Notes: generated by a model from the sequence alone, not told the origin. A stretch of 64,000 nucleotides of DNA from Streptomyces sp. Edi2 (GCF_040253635.1 NZ_JBEJGX010000003.1:2418001-2482000), one strand, 5' to 3'; counted from the stretch's first letter, positions 52,168 to 61,175 are shown. Program-made: numbers and translations.

Positions 52168-53028
52168 ATGACGCAGCCTTCGCCTGCCCAGAAGCCGGTT
52201 GCCAAGTCTCTGTACGGGGGCTCGGGGTCGCGCCGGATCACCGTCCGGGACATCGCCGCCGCCAAGGAGCGCGGCGAGAAGTGGCCGATGCTCACCGCCT
52301 ACGACGCCATGACCGCCTCCGTCTTCGACGAGGCCGGCATCCCCGTTCTGCTCGTCGGTGACTCGATGGGCAACTGCCACCTCGGTTACGAATCCACCGT
52401 GCCGGTCACCATGGACGAGATCACCCTGCTGTCCGCGGCGGTCGTCCGGGGCACGAAACGCGCACTCGTCGTCGGCGATCTGCCGTTCGGCTCGTACCAG
52501 GAAGGCCCGGTGCAGGCGCTGCGCAACGCCACCCGGCTGGTGAAGGAAGCGGGAGTGGGCGCCGTCAAGCTGGAGGGCGGCGAGCGCTCCGCCGACCAGG
52601 TGGAGCTGCTGGTCTCGTCCGGCATCCCGGTGATGGCACATGTCGGCCTGACCCCGCAGTCGGTCCACGCCTACGGCGGCTACCCCGTCCAGGGCCGCGG
52701 CGAGGAGGCGGCCCAGCAGCTGCTGCGGGACGCCAAGGCGGTGCAGGACGCCGGTGCGTTCTCCGTCGTCCTGGAGGCGGTACCCGCCGAGCTGGCGGCC
52801 GAGGTCACCCGTTCGCTCTACATCCCGACCGTCGGCATCGGCGCGGGCCCGGACTGCGACGCCCAGGTCCTGGTGTGGACCGACATGGCCGGCATGACGG
52901 CCGGCCGGGTCCCGAAGTTCGTCAAGCAGTACGTTGCCCTGCGGGAGCTGCTCGGAAGCGCGGCCAAGGAGTTCGCCGAGGACGTCGTCGGCGGCGAGTT
53001 TCCGGCGGAGCCGCATACCTTTCACTGA
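52168..53028 (+). CDS. panB: 3-methyl-2-oxobutanoate hydroxymethyltransferase
   Basis: The 286-residue protein has the PanB core: MLTAYDAMTASVFDEAGIPVLLVGDSMGNCHLGY in short blocks, with the Mg-binding Asp in VGDSMG, MDEITLLSAAVVRG, VKLEGG, MAHVGLTPQSVHAYGG, VLEAVPAELA and TVGIGAGPDCDAQVLVW. It makes ketopantoate from 2-oxoisovalerate and methylene-tetrahydrofolate, the first step of pantothenate synthesis. No other pan genes are nearby. It ends 10 bp before a REP-like element. Confidence 0.95.
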   Translation: MTQPSPAQKPVAKSLYGGSGSRRITVRDIAAAKERGEKWPMLTAYDAMTASVFDEAGIPVLLVGDSMGNCHLGYESTVPVTMDEITLLSAAVVRGTKRALVVGDLPFGSYQEGPVQALRNATRLVKEAGVGAVKLEGGERSADQVELLVSSGIPVMAHVGLTPQSVHAYGGYPVQGRGEEAAQQLLRDAKAVQDAGAFSVVLEAVPAELAAEVTRSLYIPTVGIGAGPDCDAQVLVWTDMAGMTAGRVPKFVKQYVALRELLGSAAKEFAEDVVGGEFPAEPHTFH

Positions 53029-53037
53029 ACCGCCCAG

Positions 53038-53160
53038 GTCGGCTTTCCCGCCGTGGGGGTTTCTCTTAGTTGCGCCTGCGGCGGGCGTGGGTTGTCGGGT
53101 GCGGTGCCGCTCCTCCGGACTTCGTCCTGCGGCGCGGCCCCTCCCGTGAGTGGGTGGAAG
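53038..53160. repeat. REP-like intergenic element, copy 5 (inverted, decayed core)
   Basis: It carries the tail motifs in reverse (GCTTTCCCGCCGTGGGGGT, TTGCGCCTGCGGCGGGC) and a shortened core in which GGAC-TTC-GTCC replaces the long stem and 13-nt loop. CCCCTCCCGTGAGTGGGTGG then leads into the long palindrome at 53161-53210, which joins it head-to-head with copy 4. Confidence 0.7.
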
Positions 53161-53210
53161 AACGTGGGTGGGGGTGCACGTAGTCACTTACGTGCACCCC
53201 CACCCACGTT
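53161..53210. repeat. perfect 22-bp-arm inverted repeat at a REP-element junction
   Basis: The arms are 53161-53182 and 53189-53210, loop GTCACT. The arm begins AACGTGGGTG and ends GTGCACGTA. Pairing continues imperfectly outward through GTGGGTGG/CCACCCAC and CCCCTCCCG/CGGGAGGGG, giving about 45 paired bases per side. It is the strongest cruciform-forming site in the window. Confidence 0.9.
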
Positions 53211-53440
53211 CATCCACCCACGGGAGGGGACGGGCCGGAGGGGCCGGTGTGTGGGACGTAAAGCGAAGCAGTCCCACACACCGGCCCCGGAGGTCCGTCA
53301 CCGCACCCACAGCCCCGCGCAGCGGACCCCGCCCGCCGCCAGGCGCAACGGCGGGCGCACCGCGCAGCGGGCGCAAAACGGCGAGCAACCCCCACGACGG
53401 GAAAGCCAAAAACGTGGGAAACAAGCCAAGCGCAGCGGTT
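53211..53440. repeat. REP-like intergenic element, copy 4 (forward)
   Basis: The core is 53229-53299. The inner stem is identical to copy 1 (53240-53257 with 53271-53288), with loop GTAAAGCGAAGCA (53258-53270). The outer stem is GACGGGCC with GGTCCGTC, where one G-C has become a G-T wobble, so pairing is kept. The tail has GCGCAGCGGAC, CCCGCCGCC and GGGAAAGCC blocks. Confidence 0.85.
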
Positions 53441-53484
53441 TGTCGGAGACATGTCGGCGCCCTGTCGGTAGCGCCTGACACATT
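53441..53484 (+). promoter_or_regulatory. three TGTCGG direct repeats at 11-bp period before the ABC exporter
   Basis: TGTCGG begins at 53441, 53452 and 53463, exactly one helical turn apart, followed by CACATT (53479-53484) as a possible -10 and GGCGGC-ATG. SARP-type activators bind heptamer direct repeats with 11-bp spacing just upstream of the -10. A SARP gene lies immediately after this operon on the other strand. TGTC-N10-GACA (53463-53480) is an alternative inverted reading. Confidence 0.6.
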
Positions 53485-53490
53485 GGCGGC

Positions 53491-54528
53491 ATGACGCGAC
53501 AGACGATAACCACCAAGGGCGGCAACGCCGTGGAGGTGCGCGGTCTGGTCAAGCACTTCGGCGCGGTCAAGGCCGTCGACGGGGTGGACCTGGACGTGAA
53601 GGAAGGCACCGTGCTCGGCGTGCTCGGCCCCAATGGCGCCGGCAAGACGACGCTCGTACGGTGCCTGTCCACCCTCCTTGTGCCGGACGCCGGCAGCGCC
53701 TTCGTGGCGGGCTTCGATGTGGTGCGCCAGCCCCGCGCGCTGCGCCGCACCATCGGCCTGACCGGGCAGTACGCCTCGGTCGACGAAAAGCTCTCCGGCT
53801 GGGAGAACCTCTACATGATCGGGCGACTGCTCGATCTGTCCCGCAAGGACGCCCGCCGCCGTGCGGACGAGATGCTGGAGCGGTTCTCGCTGACCGAGGC
53901 CGCCAAGCGGGCCGCGGCCAAGTACTCCGGCGGTATGCGCCGCCGGCTCGACCTGGCCGCCTCGATGATCGGCCAACCGGCGGTCCTGTACCTGGACGAG
54001 CCGACCACCGGCCTGGACCCCCGCACCCGTAACGAGGTGTGGCAGGAGGTCCAGCGGATGGTGCGCGACGGGGCCACGGTGCTGCTGACCACCCAATACA
54101 TGGAAGAGGCCGAGCAGTTGGCCAACGAGCTGACGGTCATCGACCGCGGCCGGGTGATCGCCGAGGGGCAGGTGGACGAGCTCAAGGCCAAGGTCGGCGG
54201 GCGGACGCTGCAGATCCGGCCGTCGGACCCCGGCGAGCTGGACCGGATGACGGAGGCCGTCACCCGGGCCGGTCTGGACGGCATCGCGGGTGCCACCGCC
54301 GACCACGAGGGGGGTGTGGTCAACGTACCGATCATCAGCGATGAGCAGCTGACCGCGGTGGTCAATGTGCTCGGCCGGGAGGGCATCGCGCTCGCCGGGA
54401 TCAGCACCCATCTGCCCAGCCTGGACGAGGTGTTCCTGGCCATCACCGGTCAGAAGACCTCCGAGGCGGGGTCCGGGGCCGGGTCCGAGGACGCCATGGA
54501 CGAGCAGTACGCGGGGGTGTCGGCATGA
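53491..54528 (+). CDS. ABC exporter ATP-binding subunit, DrrA family
   Basis: The 345-residue protein has Walker A GPNGAGKTT, Q-loop GLTGQYASVDE, signature YSGGMRRRLDLA, Walker B VLYLDEPTTGLDPRTR and the switch His replaced by Gln in LTTQYMEEAEQLA, usual for DrrA-type proteins. The C-terminal domain (DUF4162-like, residues 225-320) is also typical. With the next gene it forms a daunorubicin-resistance-type exporter for a hydrophobic compound. No ribosome site is visible; the mRNA is probably leaderless. Confidence 0.92.
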   Translation: MTRQTITTKGGNAVEVRGLVKHFGAVKAVDGVDLDVKEGTVLGVLGPNGAGKTTLVRCLSTLLVPDAGSAFVAGFDVVRQPRALRRTIGLTGQYASVDEKLSGWENLYMIGRLLDLSRKDARRRADEMLERFSLTEAAKRAAAKYSGGMRRRLDLAASMIGQPAVLYLDEPTTGLDPRTRNEVWQEVQRMVRDGATVLLTTQYMEEAEQLANELTVIDRGRVIAEGQVDELKAKVGGRTLQIRPSDPGELDRMTEAVTRAGLDGIAGATADHEGGVVNVPIISDEQLTAVVNVLGREGIALAGISTHLPSLDEVFLAITGQKTSEAGSGAGSEDAMDEQYAGVSA

Positions 54529-55355
54529 GTACGGCAACGATGACGGCGCCACGGGTGAAGCCCGGCGGCGACGAGGGCCGGATCGGTCTGCGGGCCAATC
54601 TGCGGCACATCGGGGCGCTGGTGCGGCGCAACGCCCTGCAGATCAAGCAGGACCCGGAGTCCATGATGGACGTCCTGCTGATGCCGATCATCTTCATCCT
54701 GCTGTTCACCTATGTCTTCGGCGGTGCGATCGCCGGCAAGGGGAACCAGCACGAATACATCCAGCGCCTGGTGCCCGGCATGATGGCGATGATGGGCATG
54801 AACATCGCCATGGCGGTGGGCACGGGTGTCAACGAGGACTTCCGCAAGGGCGTGATGGACCGCTTCCGGACGATGCCGATCGCCCGGTCCTCGGTCCTGA
54901 TAGCCAAGATCGTCGTCGAGATCGGCCGGATGCTGGTCGCCACCGCGATCCTGCTCGGCATGGGCTTCCTGCTGGGTCTGGAGATCAAGGGCAGCATGCC
55001 CGCGTTCTTCGCGGCGATCGTGCTGTCCACGGCCTTCGGCGCCGCCCTGATGTGGATCTTCATCCTGCTGGGGCTCACCGTGAAGACCCCGCAGGCCGTC
55101 CAGGGCATGGCGATGCTGGTGCTGATGCCGCTGCAGTTCGGCTCGTCGATCTTCGCGCCGACGACGACGATGCCCGGCTGGCTGAAGAGCTTCACCGAGG
55201 TCAACCCGCTCTCCAACCTGGCCGACGCGGCTCGCGCCCTGATCAACGGCGAGGGGGCGGTGGCGCACCCGACGCTGGTCACCCTCGGCTGGGCGGTCGC
55301 CATCACGGCCGTCACCATGCCGCTCGCGGTGGCGAAGTTCCGCAAGAAGACCTGA
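54525..55355 (+). CDS. ABC exporter permease, DrrB/ABC-2 family
   Basis: The 276-residue protein overlaps the ATPase gene by ATGA. It has six helices with IIFILLFTYVFGGAIAG, FRKGVMDRFRTMPIARSSVL (the ABC-2 coupling segment), MLVLMPLQFGSSIFAP and SFTEVNPLSNLADAARAL near the end. The last two motifs are hallmarks of the DrrB group. It forms the membrane channel of the exporter. Confidence 0.92.
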   Translation: MSTATMTAPRVKPGGDEGRIGLRANLRHIGALVRRNALQIKQDPESMMDVLLMPIIFILLFTYVFGGAIAGKGNQHEYIQRLVPGMMAMMGMNIAMAVGTGVNEDFRKGVMDRFRTMPIARSSVLIAKIVVEIGRMLVATAILLGMGFLLGLEIKGSMPAFFAAIVLSTAFGAALMWIFILLGLTVKTPQAVQGMAMLVLMPLQFGSSIFAPTTTMPGWLKSFTEVNPLSNLADAARALINGEGAVAHPTLVTLGWAVAITAVTMPLAVAKFRKKT

Positions 55356-55360
55356 CGCGC

Positions 55361-55387
55361 GTCCCGCAGGGGGCTTCCCTGCGGGAC
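55361..55387. terminator. bidirectional terminator between the ABC permease and SARP genes
   Basis: GTCCCGCAGGG (55361-55371), loop GGCTT, CCCTGCGGGAC (55377-55387). Outside it, CTGACGCG (55352-55359) pairs with CGCGTCAG (55403-55410); these include both stop codons. A third hairpin with 12-bp arms GGCGGTGGCCTC/GAGGCCACCGCC (55416-55448) lies within the last codons of the SARP gene. Confidence 0.85.
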
Positions 55388-55406
55388 CGCCTTCGCCCGG
55401 CTCGCG

Positions 55407-58400
55407 TCAGATGAGGGCGGTGGCCTCTTCGAGGGAGAGGCCACCGCCTTCGGCGTACGCCTGCGCATAGGCCGTATCGCCCACCAGCGCCCGCGCGGCC
55501 GCCTCGGTACGGGCCCGGTCGTCGCGGATGATCCGCGGCGGGACATGGCCGGACGCCCGCAGTGTGTCGTACGCCCCCACCAGGCGCGCCGCGTCCCGGC
55601 CCGCGGACTCGCCCCGTACCGCCATCAACACCCGTGCAGCGGTGAGGAGTTGCACCACAGGGAGGTCCGGCGCGACCATCTGCGTCAGGGAGTCCTGCAG
55701 GCTGTCCATGGCGGTCCGGAACCTCGGCAGCAGACCCTCGTCGCGGTGGCCCTCGTCCAGGTCCAGCGAGATCAGCAACGACTCCAGCATCCCGGTGAAC
55801 AGGTCCGGGGCGCGCGGGGCGAAGAGCTCGCGCACCGTGTGCAGTTCCGTCCGCGCCTCCCGGAGAGCCCCCTTCGCCGTCAGCCACATCGCGAGGGTCA
55901 GCCGGGCGAACGGCTCGGTGTCCCGGCCGCTGTTGCCCTTCACCGCCTCGGCCAGCACCTCACGCAGCATCCGCTCGCCGGTCTCCGCCTGGCCGTCCTC
56001 GATCAGTACGGCACCCAGCCGGCAGCGCAGCAGCAGGGTCTGGCCGTGCGCCCCCAGGTTCTCGGCGTGCACCATCGCCGCCCGGTAGTCGCGCGCCGCC
56101 GACGCGTACGCGCCCCGCTTCTCATGGGTTTCGGCACGTCCCGCCAGCGCCTCGGCCGCGCCCCATACGTCGCCGATCCTCAGGAAGGTGCGCAGCGCCT
56201 CGTCGGCATCGCGGGCCGCCTGCGCCAGCCCCCCGGCGCGGTCGTTGAGGATCTTCGAGCGGAACTGCAGCGTGTAGGCCAGCTCCCATTCGTAGCCGAG
56301 GTCGCGGCAGGCCTGCACCCCGCCGTCGACCAGCTCGGCCAGCTCGTCGAACCGTCCGGTGATCAGCACCGCGTAGTACCACAGCGCGCCGGGGACCTTG
56401 CAGGTCTGCGCCAGACCGGTGCGGTAGACGGTGAGCATCCCGGCCAGCTCTTCCTGCATCTCCGGATCGTGCAGCGCCTCGATATCGCTGTCCCGGCTGG
56501 AGAGCGCGACCAGCCGGACCTCGCGGCGGGCCTCCTGCAGTTGCTCGGGAATCATCGGCGGAGGGCTGTCGATGGGTCTGTCGTGCAGATCGGGGGCCGG
56601 TTCGGCGGGCGGGGTGAAGGGGTTGGGACCGAGCGCGGCGGCCGCCGTCGCCCAGTGGCGGGCGTCGCTGCGGTGGTCGCGCAGCGACCAGAACCACTGC
56701 AGGGACAGCACCAGGCACAGCGCCTCGTGCTCGTCACGTGCGGCGAGGGCACGGCGCAGCGCGGTGCGCAGGTTGTCGTGCTCCAGCTCCAGCCGCTCCA
56801 TGCCCGCCCGCTGGCCGGGGCCGCGCAGCAACGGGTCGGTGGTACGGGCCAGTTCGCGGTAGGCGACGAGGTGGCGGCGCTCGGCACCGGTCCGTTCCCC
56901 GGCCTCGTCCAGCCGCTCGCCGGCGTACTCCCCCACCGTCTCCAGCAGCCGGTAGCGCATCTCTCCCGCACCGGAGCGGCTGCCGCCGAGCGTCTGGCCG
57001 GCCGGGGCCGCGACCACCAGCGATTTGTCGATCAGCGAGCCGAGCAGCCCGGCCACCTCGCGCCGGTCGACGCCGTCGCCCGCGCACACCTCCTCGGCGG
57101 CGGCCAGATCGCAGCCGCCGGCGAAGACGGACAGCCGGCGCAGCACCGCCCGTTCGGGCTCGTCGGTCAGGTCCCAGGACCAGTCGACGACCGCGCGCAG
57201 CGTCTGCTGGCGGGGCAGCACGGTCCGGCTGCCGCTGGTCAGCAGCCGGAAACGGTCGTCGAGCCGGTCGGCGAGCTGCCGGGGCGTCAGCAACCGCAGC
57301 CGGGCCGCGGCGAGTTCGATGGCGAGCGGCAGTCCGTCCAGCCGGCGGCAGATCTCGGTGCAGGCCGCCGCGGTTTCCTCGTCGGCCTCGATGCGGAAGC
57401 CGGGCAGGGCGGCGGCCCCTCGGTCGGCCAGCAGCCGCAGCGCGACGGGGCCCGGCAGCGGCTCGACCGGCCGCAGCACCTCGCCCGGTACGGCCAGCGG
57501 CTCCCGGCTGGTGGCCAGTACCGTCACCCCTGGGCAGTCGGCCAGCAGCCGCTCGGCGAGCTCGGCGGCGGCGCCGATCACATGCTCGCAGTTGTCGAGG
57601 AGGAGCAGCATCCGGCGTCCCGCGCAGTGCTCGGCGAGCCGGCCGAGCGGGTCCAGGGCGGTCGGATCGGCGGCGGCCCGCAGGCCCTCCGCGGTGGTGC
57701 CGCGGACGACCGTCTCACGGGCCCCGAGCGCGGTCAGTACCGCCTCGGGCACGGTCTGCGGATCGTCCACCGGTGCCAGCTCGGCCAGCCATACGCCGTG
57801 CGGCCAGGCGTCCGGCAGGGCGGCCGCGGCGGTCTCGGCGCCCTCCTGCGACAGCCGGGTCTTGCCGGCGCCGCCGGGGCCCAGCAGCGTCACCAGCCGG
57901 TGCTCGGCCAGATCGGCGCGGATCGCGGCCAGATCGGCGTCCCGCCCGACGAAGGAGGTGAGCCGGGCACGGAGGTTACCGGGGCGGGGGTGCGGCGGGG
58001 TGAGGAAGGGGGCGGGGGCGGCACCTGAAACGTGGGTGGTATCCGGGACGTGGGCGGCCCCGGGAGCGTGAGGGTGCGCGGAGGGCGGAACCGTATCCGC
58101 CGGCGGACGGAGCAGTTCCGCGTGCAGGGCGCGCAGCTCCGGGCCCGGGTCCACGCCGAGGCGGTCGGCGAGGCCGGTGCGTATCTCCTCGTAGGCCGCC
58201 AGTGCCTCCGCCGTGCGGCCCGCGGCCCGCAGCGCGCGCAGCCGCAGGGCCTGGAGGGGTTCGTCCAGCGGATGGTCCTGGCACAAGGCGTGGAGGGTGG
58301 GCAGCGCCCGGTCGGCGCGGCCGAGGGCGAGGTCGGCGGCGAGGCGGGTCCGCTGGGCGTCCAGCCGGCGGCGTTCGGCGCGGGAGGCCTCGGCACCCGC

Positions 58401-58820
58401 GTCCGGCAGATCGGCGAGGGCCGGACCGCGCCAGAGCGCCAGGGCGTCGTCGAGCAGGGCGGCGGCGCCGGCCGGGTCCGCGGCGGTCAGCGCCCGGCCG
58501 CCCTCCGCCGCAAGCCGCTCGAACCGGTGCAGGTCGACTGCGTCGGGCTCCGCGCACAGCCGGTAGCCGCCGTCGGCCGAGGCGACCGCGGCATGCCCCA
58601 GGGCACGGCGCAGCCGGCCGACCAGCGCCTGCAGGGCCCCGGCGGCGTCGGCGGGCGGGTCCAGGCCCCAGATGTCGGAGATCAGTACGTCCGGGGAGAG
58701 TGCCCGGCCGGGCCGCAGCGCGAGGGCGGCGAGCAGCGCGCGCAGGCGTGGTCCGCCGATGGCGACGGGGGTGCCGTCGGGCCGGTCGGCCTGGGTGGTG
58801 CCGAGAATTCCGTAGCGCAC
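55407..58820 (-). CDS. AfsR/SARP-family regulator with BTAD, NB-ARC-type ATPase and TPR-like region
   Basis: The protein has 1137 residues from GTG 58820 (VRYGILGTTQADRPDG). Residues 1-95 form an OmpR-like DNA-binding domain (GGPRLRALLAALALRPGRALS, LQALVGRLRRALG). Residues 100-245 form the BTAD, ending LYxEAYE-like EALAAYEEIRTGLADRLGVDPG. The STAND ATPase has Walker A LGPGGAGKT near 315 and Walker B LLLLDNCEHV near 408, then LPLAIELAAARLR. The C-terminal half is helical repeats. Such proteins are pleiotropic or pathway activators of secondary metabolism. It converges on a DrrAB exporter whose promoter carries SARP-like 11-bp repeats, so that operon is a plausible target. Confidence 0.9.
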   Translation of the reverse strand: MRYGILGTTQADRPDGTPVAIGGPRLRALLAALALRPGRALSPDVLISDIWGLDPPADAAGALQALVGRLRRALGHAAVASADGGYRLCAEPDAVDLHRFERLAAEGGRALTAADPAGAAALLDDALALWRGPALADLPDAGAEASRAERRRLDAQRTRLAADLALGRADRALPTLHALCQDHPLDEPLQALRLRALRAAGRTAEALAAYEEIRTGLADRLGVDPGPELRALHAELLRPPADTVPPSAHPHAPGAAHVPDTTHVSGAAPAPFLTPPHPRPGNLRARLTSFVGRDADLAAIRADLAEHRLVTLLGPGGAGKTRLSQEGAETAAAALPDAWPHGVWLAELAPVDDPQTVPEAVLTALGARETVVRGTTAEGLRAAADPTALDPLGRLAEHCAGRRMLLLLDNCEHVIGAAAELAERLLADCPGVTVLATSREPLAVPGEVLRPVEPLPGPVALRLLADRGAAALPGFRIEADEETAAACTEICRRLDGLPLAIELAAARLRLLTPRQLADRLDDRFRLLTSGSRTVLPRQQTLRAVVDWSWDLTDEPERAVLRRLSVFAGGCDLAAAEEVCAGDGVDRREVAGLLGSLIDKSLVVAAPAGQTLGGSRSGAGEMRYRLLETVGEYAGERLDEAGERTGAERRHLVAYRELARTTDPLLRGPGQRAGMERLELEHDNLRTALRRALAARDEHEALCLVLSLQWFWSLRDHRSDARHWATAAAALGPNPFTPPAEPAPDLHDRPIDSPPPMIPEQLQEARREVRLVALSSRDSDIEALHDPEMQEELAGMLTVYRTGLAQTCKVPGALWYYAVLITGRFDELAELVDGGVQACRDLGYEWELAYTLQFRSKILNDRAGGLAQAARDADEALRTFLRIGDVWGAAEALAGRAETHEKRGAYASAARDYRAAMVHAENLGAHGQTLLLRCRLGAVLIEDGQAETGERMLREVLAEAVKGNSGRDTEPFARLTLAMWLTAKGALREARTELHTVRELFAPRAPDLFTGMLESLLISLDLDEGHRDEGLLPRFRTAMDSLQDSLTQMVAPDLPVVQLLTAARVLMAVRGESAGRDAARLVGAYDTLRASGHVPPRIIRDDRARTEAAARALVGDTAYAQAYAEGGGLSLEEATALI

Positions 58821-58995
58821 CGGCCCATTGTCGTCGAAGGCCGGAACTCCCCAGGCACCGAGCGTCGTTTTCGGTGTCACGGGTCCTGGGCAGGGGGTCC
58901 GTGAACGAGCCCGCCGGCACACCGCCGTGCGCCGGCCGCCGTGACGCGGTTACGGTCATGGCTGCCCCTCACCAGACACCCGGGAGCCCCGCACC

Positions 58996-59802
58996 ATGAC
59001 CACAGCAATCCGACGCGCCGACCGCCGCATCAGCCCGGTCTTTCTTGCGCTCGTCGCCGTCATGGCGGTGTCCGGCTGGGCGGTGTGGAGCGAAACGCTG
59101 GCGGCGAACACCGGCTTCGCGGTGTTCTTGTTCGTGGTGTCCGGCTGGGTGGTGTCGCTGTGCCTGCACGAGTACGCGCACGCCAGGACCGCGCTGCACA
59201 GCGGCGATATCTCGGTGGAGGCCAAGGGCTATCTGACGCTGAACCCGCTGAAGTACACCCATGCGCTGCTCAGCATCGTGCTGCCGGTGATCTTCGTGAT
59301 CATGGGCGGGATCGGGCTGCCGGGCGGTGCGGTGTTCATCGAGCGCGGCCGGATCCAGGGGCGCTGGCGGCACAGTCTGATCTCGGCGGCCGGGCCGCTG
59401 ACCAACATCGTGTTCGCGGCGGTGTGCACGGCGCCGTTCTGGCTGCACGGGCTGGCCGGGGTGCCCGCCCCGTTCCGTTTCGCGCTGGCGTTCCTGGCGC
59501 TGCTGCAGGTGACCGCCGCGATCCTGAACTTCGTGCCGGTGCCGGGCCTGGACGGCTACGGGGTGATCGAGCCGTGGCTGTCGTACAAGCTGCGGCGGCA
59601 GGTGGAGCCGTTCGCGCCGTTCGGACTGCTGGCGGTCTTCGGGCTGCTGTGGGTCCCGGAGATCAACCAGGTCTTCTTCGAGCTGGTGAACACGATCCTG
59701 CACGGCCTCGGCGTCTCCTCGCTCGACACCTACCTCGGCCAGGAGTTCTTCCGCTTCTGGCAGGGCGAGCCGCAGCTGCCGCAGAGCGGCGGCCTCTTCT
59801 GA
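58996..59802 (+). CDS. M50-family membrane metalloprotease (site-2 protease type)
   Basis: The 268-residue protein has six membrane helices. The zinc site is LHEYAHA (HExxH, residues 58-62) with NFVPVPGLDGYG, the distal Asp-containing NPxPxxDG-like motif, near 180. SLISAAGPLTNIVFAAV is the conserved family block. GGGAG lies 9 nt before ATG 58996. It lacks a PDZ domain. Site-2 proteases cut membrane-bound anti-sigma factors or signal-peptide remnants. It is divergent from the SARP gene across 175 bp. Confidence 0.9.
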   Translation: MTTAIRRADRRISPVFLALVAVMAVSGWAVWSETLAANTGFAVFLFVVSGWVVSLCLHEYAHARTALHSGDISVEAKGYLTLNPLKYTHALLSIVLPVIFVIMGGIGLPGGAVFIERGRIQGRWRHSLISAAGPLTNIVFAAVCTAPFWLHGLAGVPAPFRFALAFLALLQVTAAILNFVPVPGLDGYGVIEPWLSYKLRRQVEPFAPFGLLAVFGLLWVPEINQVFFELVNTILHGLGVSSLDTYLGQEFFRFWQGEPQLPQSGGLF

Positions 59803-59917
59803 GGTCCGGGGCCCGGCCGGCCGGATGGCGGGGCCGGGCTCCGCAGGAGGGTTCGATGCGCCGGGCTCAGGAGGGCTCGGCGCGTCGGCCTCCGCAGGCC
59901 GGCTCGAGGCGCCGGGC

Positions 59918-60127
59918 TCAGCCGGCCTGCTGCGCCCGCTGGAGCTTCGCCCTGCGCAGGTAGAACCACGCCATGTTGCTGGAGATGCCCGCCAGCAGGA
60001 TCCAGACGATGCCGACGAAGCTGCCCTGGACGAACGCGACCACGGCCGCGGCGACGGAGAGGACGCACACGGCGAGGGCCATGAGAGCGAGCCGGCGGGC
60101 CGGGCCGGACGGGGGCAAGAGGGGCAT
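59918..60127 (-). CDS. small two-helix membrane protein
   Basis: The 69-residue protein starts at MPLLPPSGPARR with AGGAG 8 nt upstream; the longer upstream frame has no ribosome site. Two membrane helices (ALMALAVCVLSVAAAVVAF and IVWILLAGISSNMAWFYLR) end in a basic tail KLQRAQQAG. Such small proteins are common in actinomycetes and have no known role. Confidence 0.75.
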   Translation of the reverse strand: MPLLPPSGPARRLALMALAVCVLSVAAAVVAFVQGSFVGIVWILLAGISSNMAWFYLRRAKLQRAQQAG

Positions 60128-60287
60128 GGAAGCGGCTCCTGTCGGGAGTGGTGCGGTCCTCCCCAGTGTCCCCCATGCCCCGTGTGCCCCGGTCGGCGGT
60201 CCGGCCGCGGCCGCTGCCACCTTGGTGGACGGCCCGGACGCCGTGGACCGCTCAGGCCTCGTGAACCGCCCGGACCTCGTCGACCGC

Positions 60288-61022
60288 TCAGACGTCGGTG
60301 AGGCGCAGCCCCGCGTGTGCCTTGTAGCGCCGGTTGACCGAGATCAGGTTGGCGACCAGCGACTCGACCTGGTGGGCGTTGCGCAGCCGGCCGGCGAAGA
60401 CGCCCCGCATACCGGGGATACGGGCGGCCAGCGCCTGCACCAAGTCGGTATCGGCGGGGGACTCGCCGAGGACCATCACATCGGTGTCGATCCGCTCGGT
60501 CTCCGGGTCCTGCAGCAGCACCGCGGACAGGTGGTGGAAGGCGGCGGTGACCCGCGACTGGGGCAGCAGGGCCGCGGCCTGCTCGGCGGCGCTGCCCTCC
60601 TCCGGCTTGAGCGCGTAGGCGCCCTTCTTGTCGAAGCCGAGCGGGTTGACGCAGTCGATGACGAGCTTGCCGGCCAGCTCCTCGCCCAGCGCCTGCAGGG
60701 TCTTGGCGTGGCCCTCCCACGGCACGGCGACGATCACGACATCGCTGCGCCGGGCGCAGACGGCGTTCTCCGCGCCCTCGATACCCAGGCCGAGTTCGCC
60801 GGCGGCGGTCTCGGCGCGCTCGGCGGCCCGGGAGCCGATGATCACCTTCTGGCCGGCCAGGGCGAGCCGGTAGGCCAGGCCGCGGCCCTGGTCGCCGGTG
60901 CCGCCGAGGACGCCGACCACCAGGCCGGAGACGTCCGGGAGGTCCCAGGGGTCACGCTTGAGGGCGGCCTTCGCGCGCGTCGCGGCGTTCGGGGAGAACC
61001 GGCCATCGTCAGGAGTAGTCAT
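60288..61022 (-). CDS. npdG: NADPH-dependent F420 reductase
   Basis: The 244-residue protein starts at MTTPDDGRFSPN. A Rossmann fold opens with VVGVLGGTGDQGRGLAYRLALAG and VIIGSRAAERAE. AVPWEGHAKTL, VIDCVNPLGFDKKG and SRVTAAFHHLSAVLL follow, as in F420H2:NADP oxidoreductases (Fno/NpdG). It transfers hydride between NADPH and coenzyme F420, supplying F420H2 to F420-dependent enzymes. No F420 biosynthesis gene is in the window. Confidence 0.9.
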   Translation of the reverse strand: MTTPDDGRFSPNAATRAKAALKRDPWDLPDVSGLVVGVLGGTGDQGRGLAYRLALAGQKVIIGSRAAERAETAAGELGLGIEGAENAVCARRSDVVIVAVPWEGHAKTLQALGEELAGKLVIDCVNPLGFDKKGAYALKPEEGSAAEQAAALLPQSRVTAAFHHLSAVLLQDPETERIDTDVMVLGESPADTDLVQALAARIPGMRGVFAGRLRNAHQVESLVANLISVNRRYKAHAGLRLTDV

Positions 61023-61175
61023 GACAGCGATCCTGTCACGCGCCGACCGCGAACCGGCCAGGCCCTCGGGGCGGAAGCTCCTGCCGTCGGGACGGAAGGC
61101 CATGCCCTCGGCACCGCACCGCACCGACCGGCCCGCCACCCGGCACGCCACCCCGCGCCCGCCACCGCACACGCG

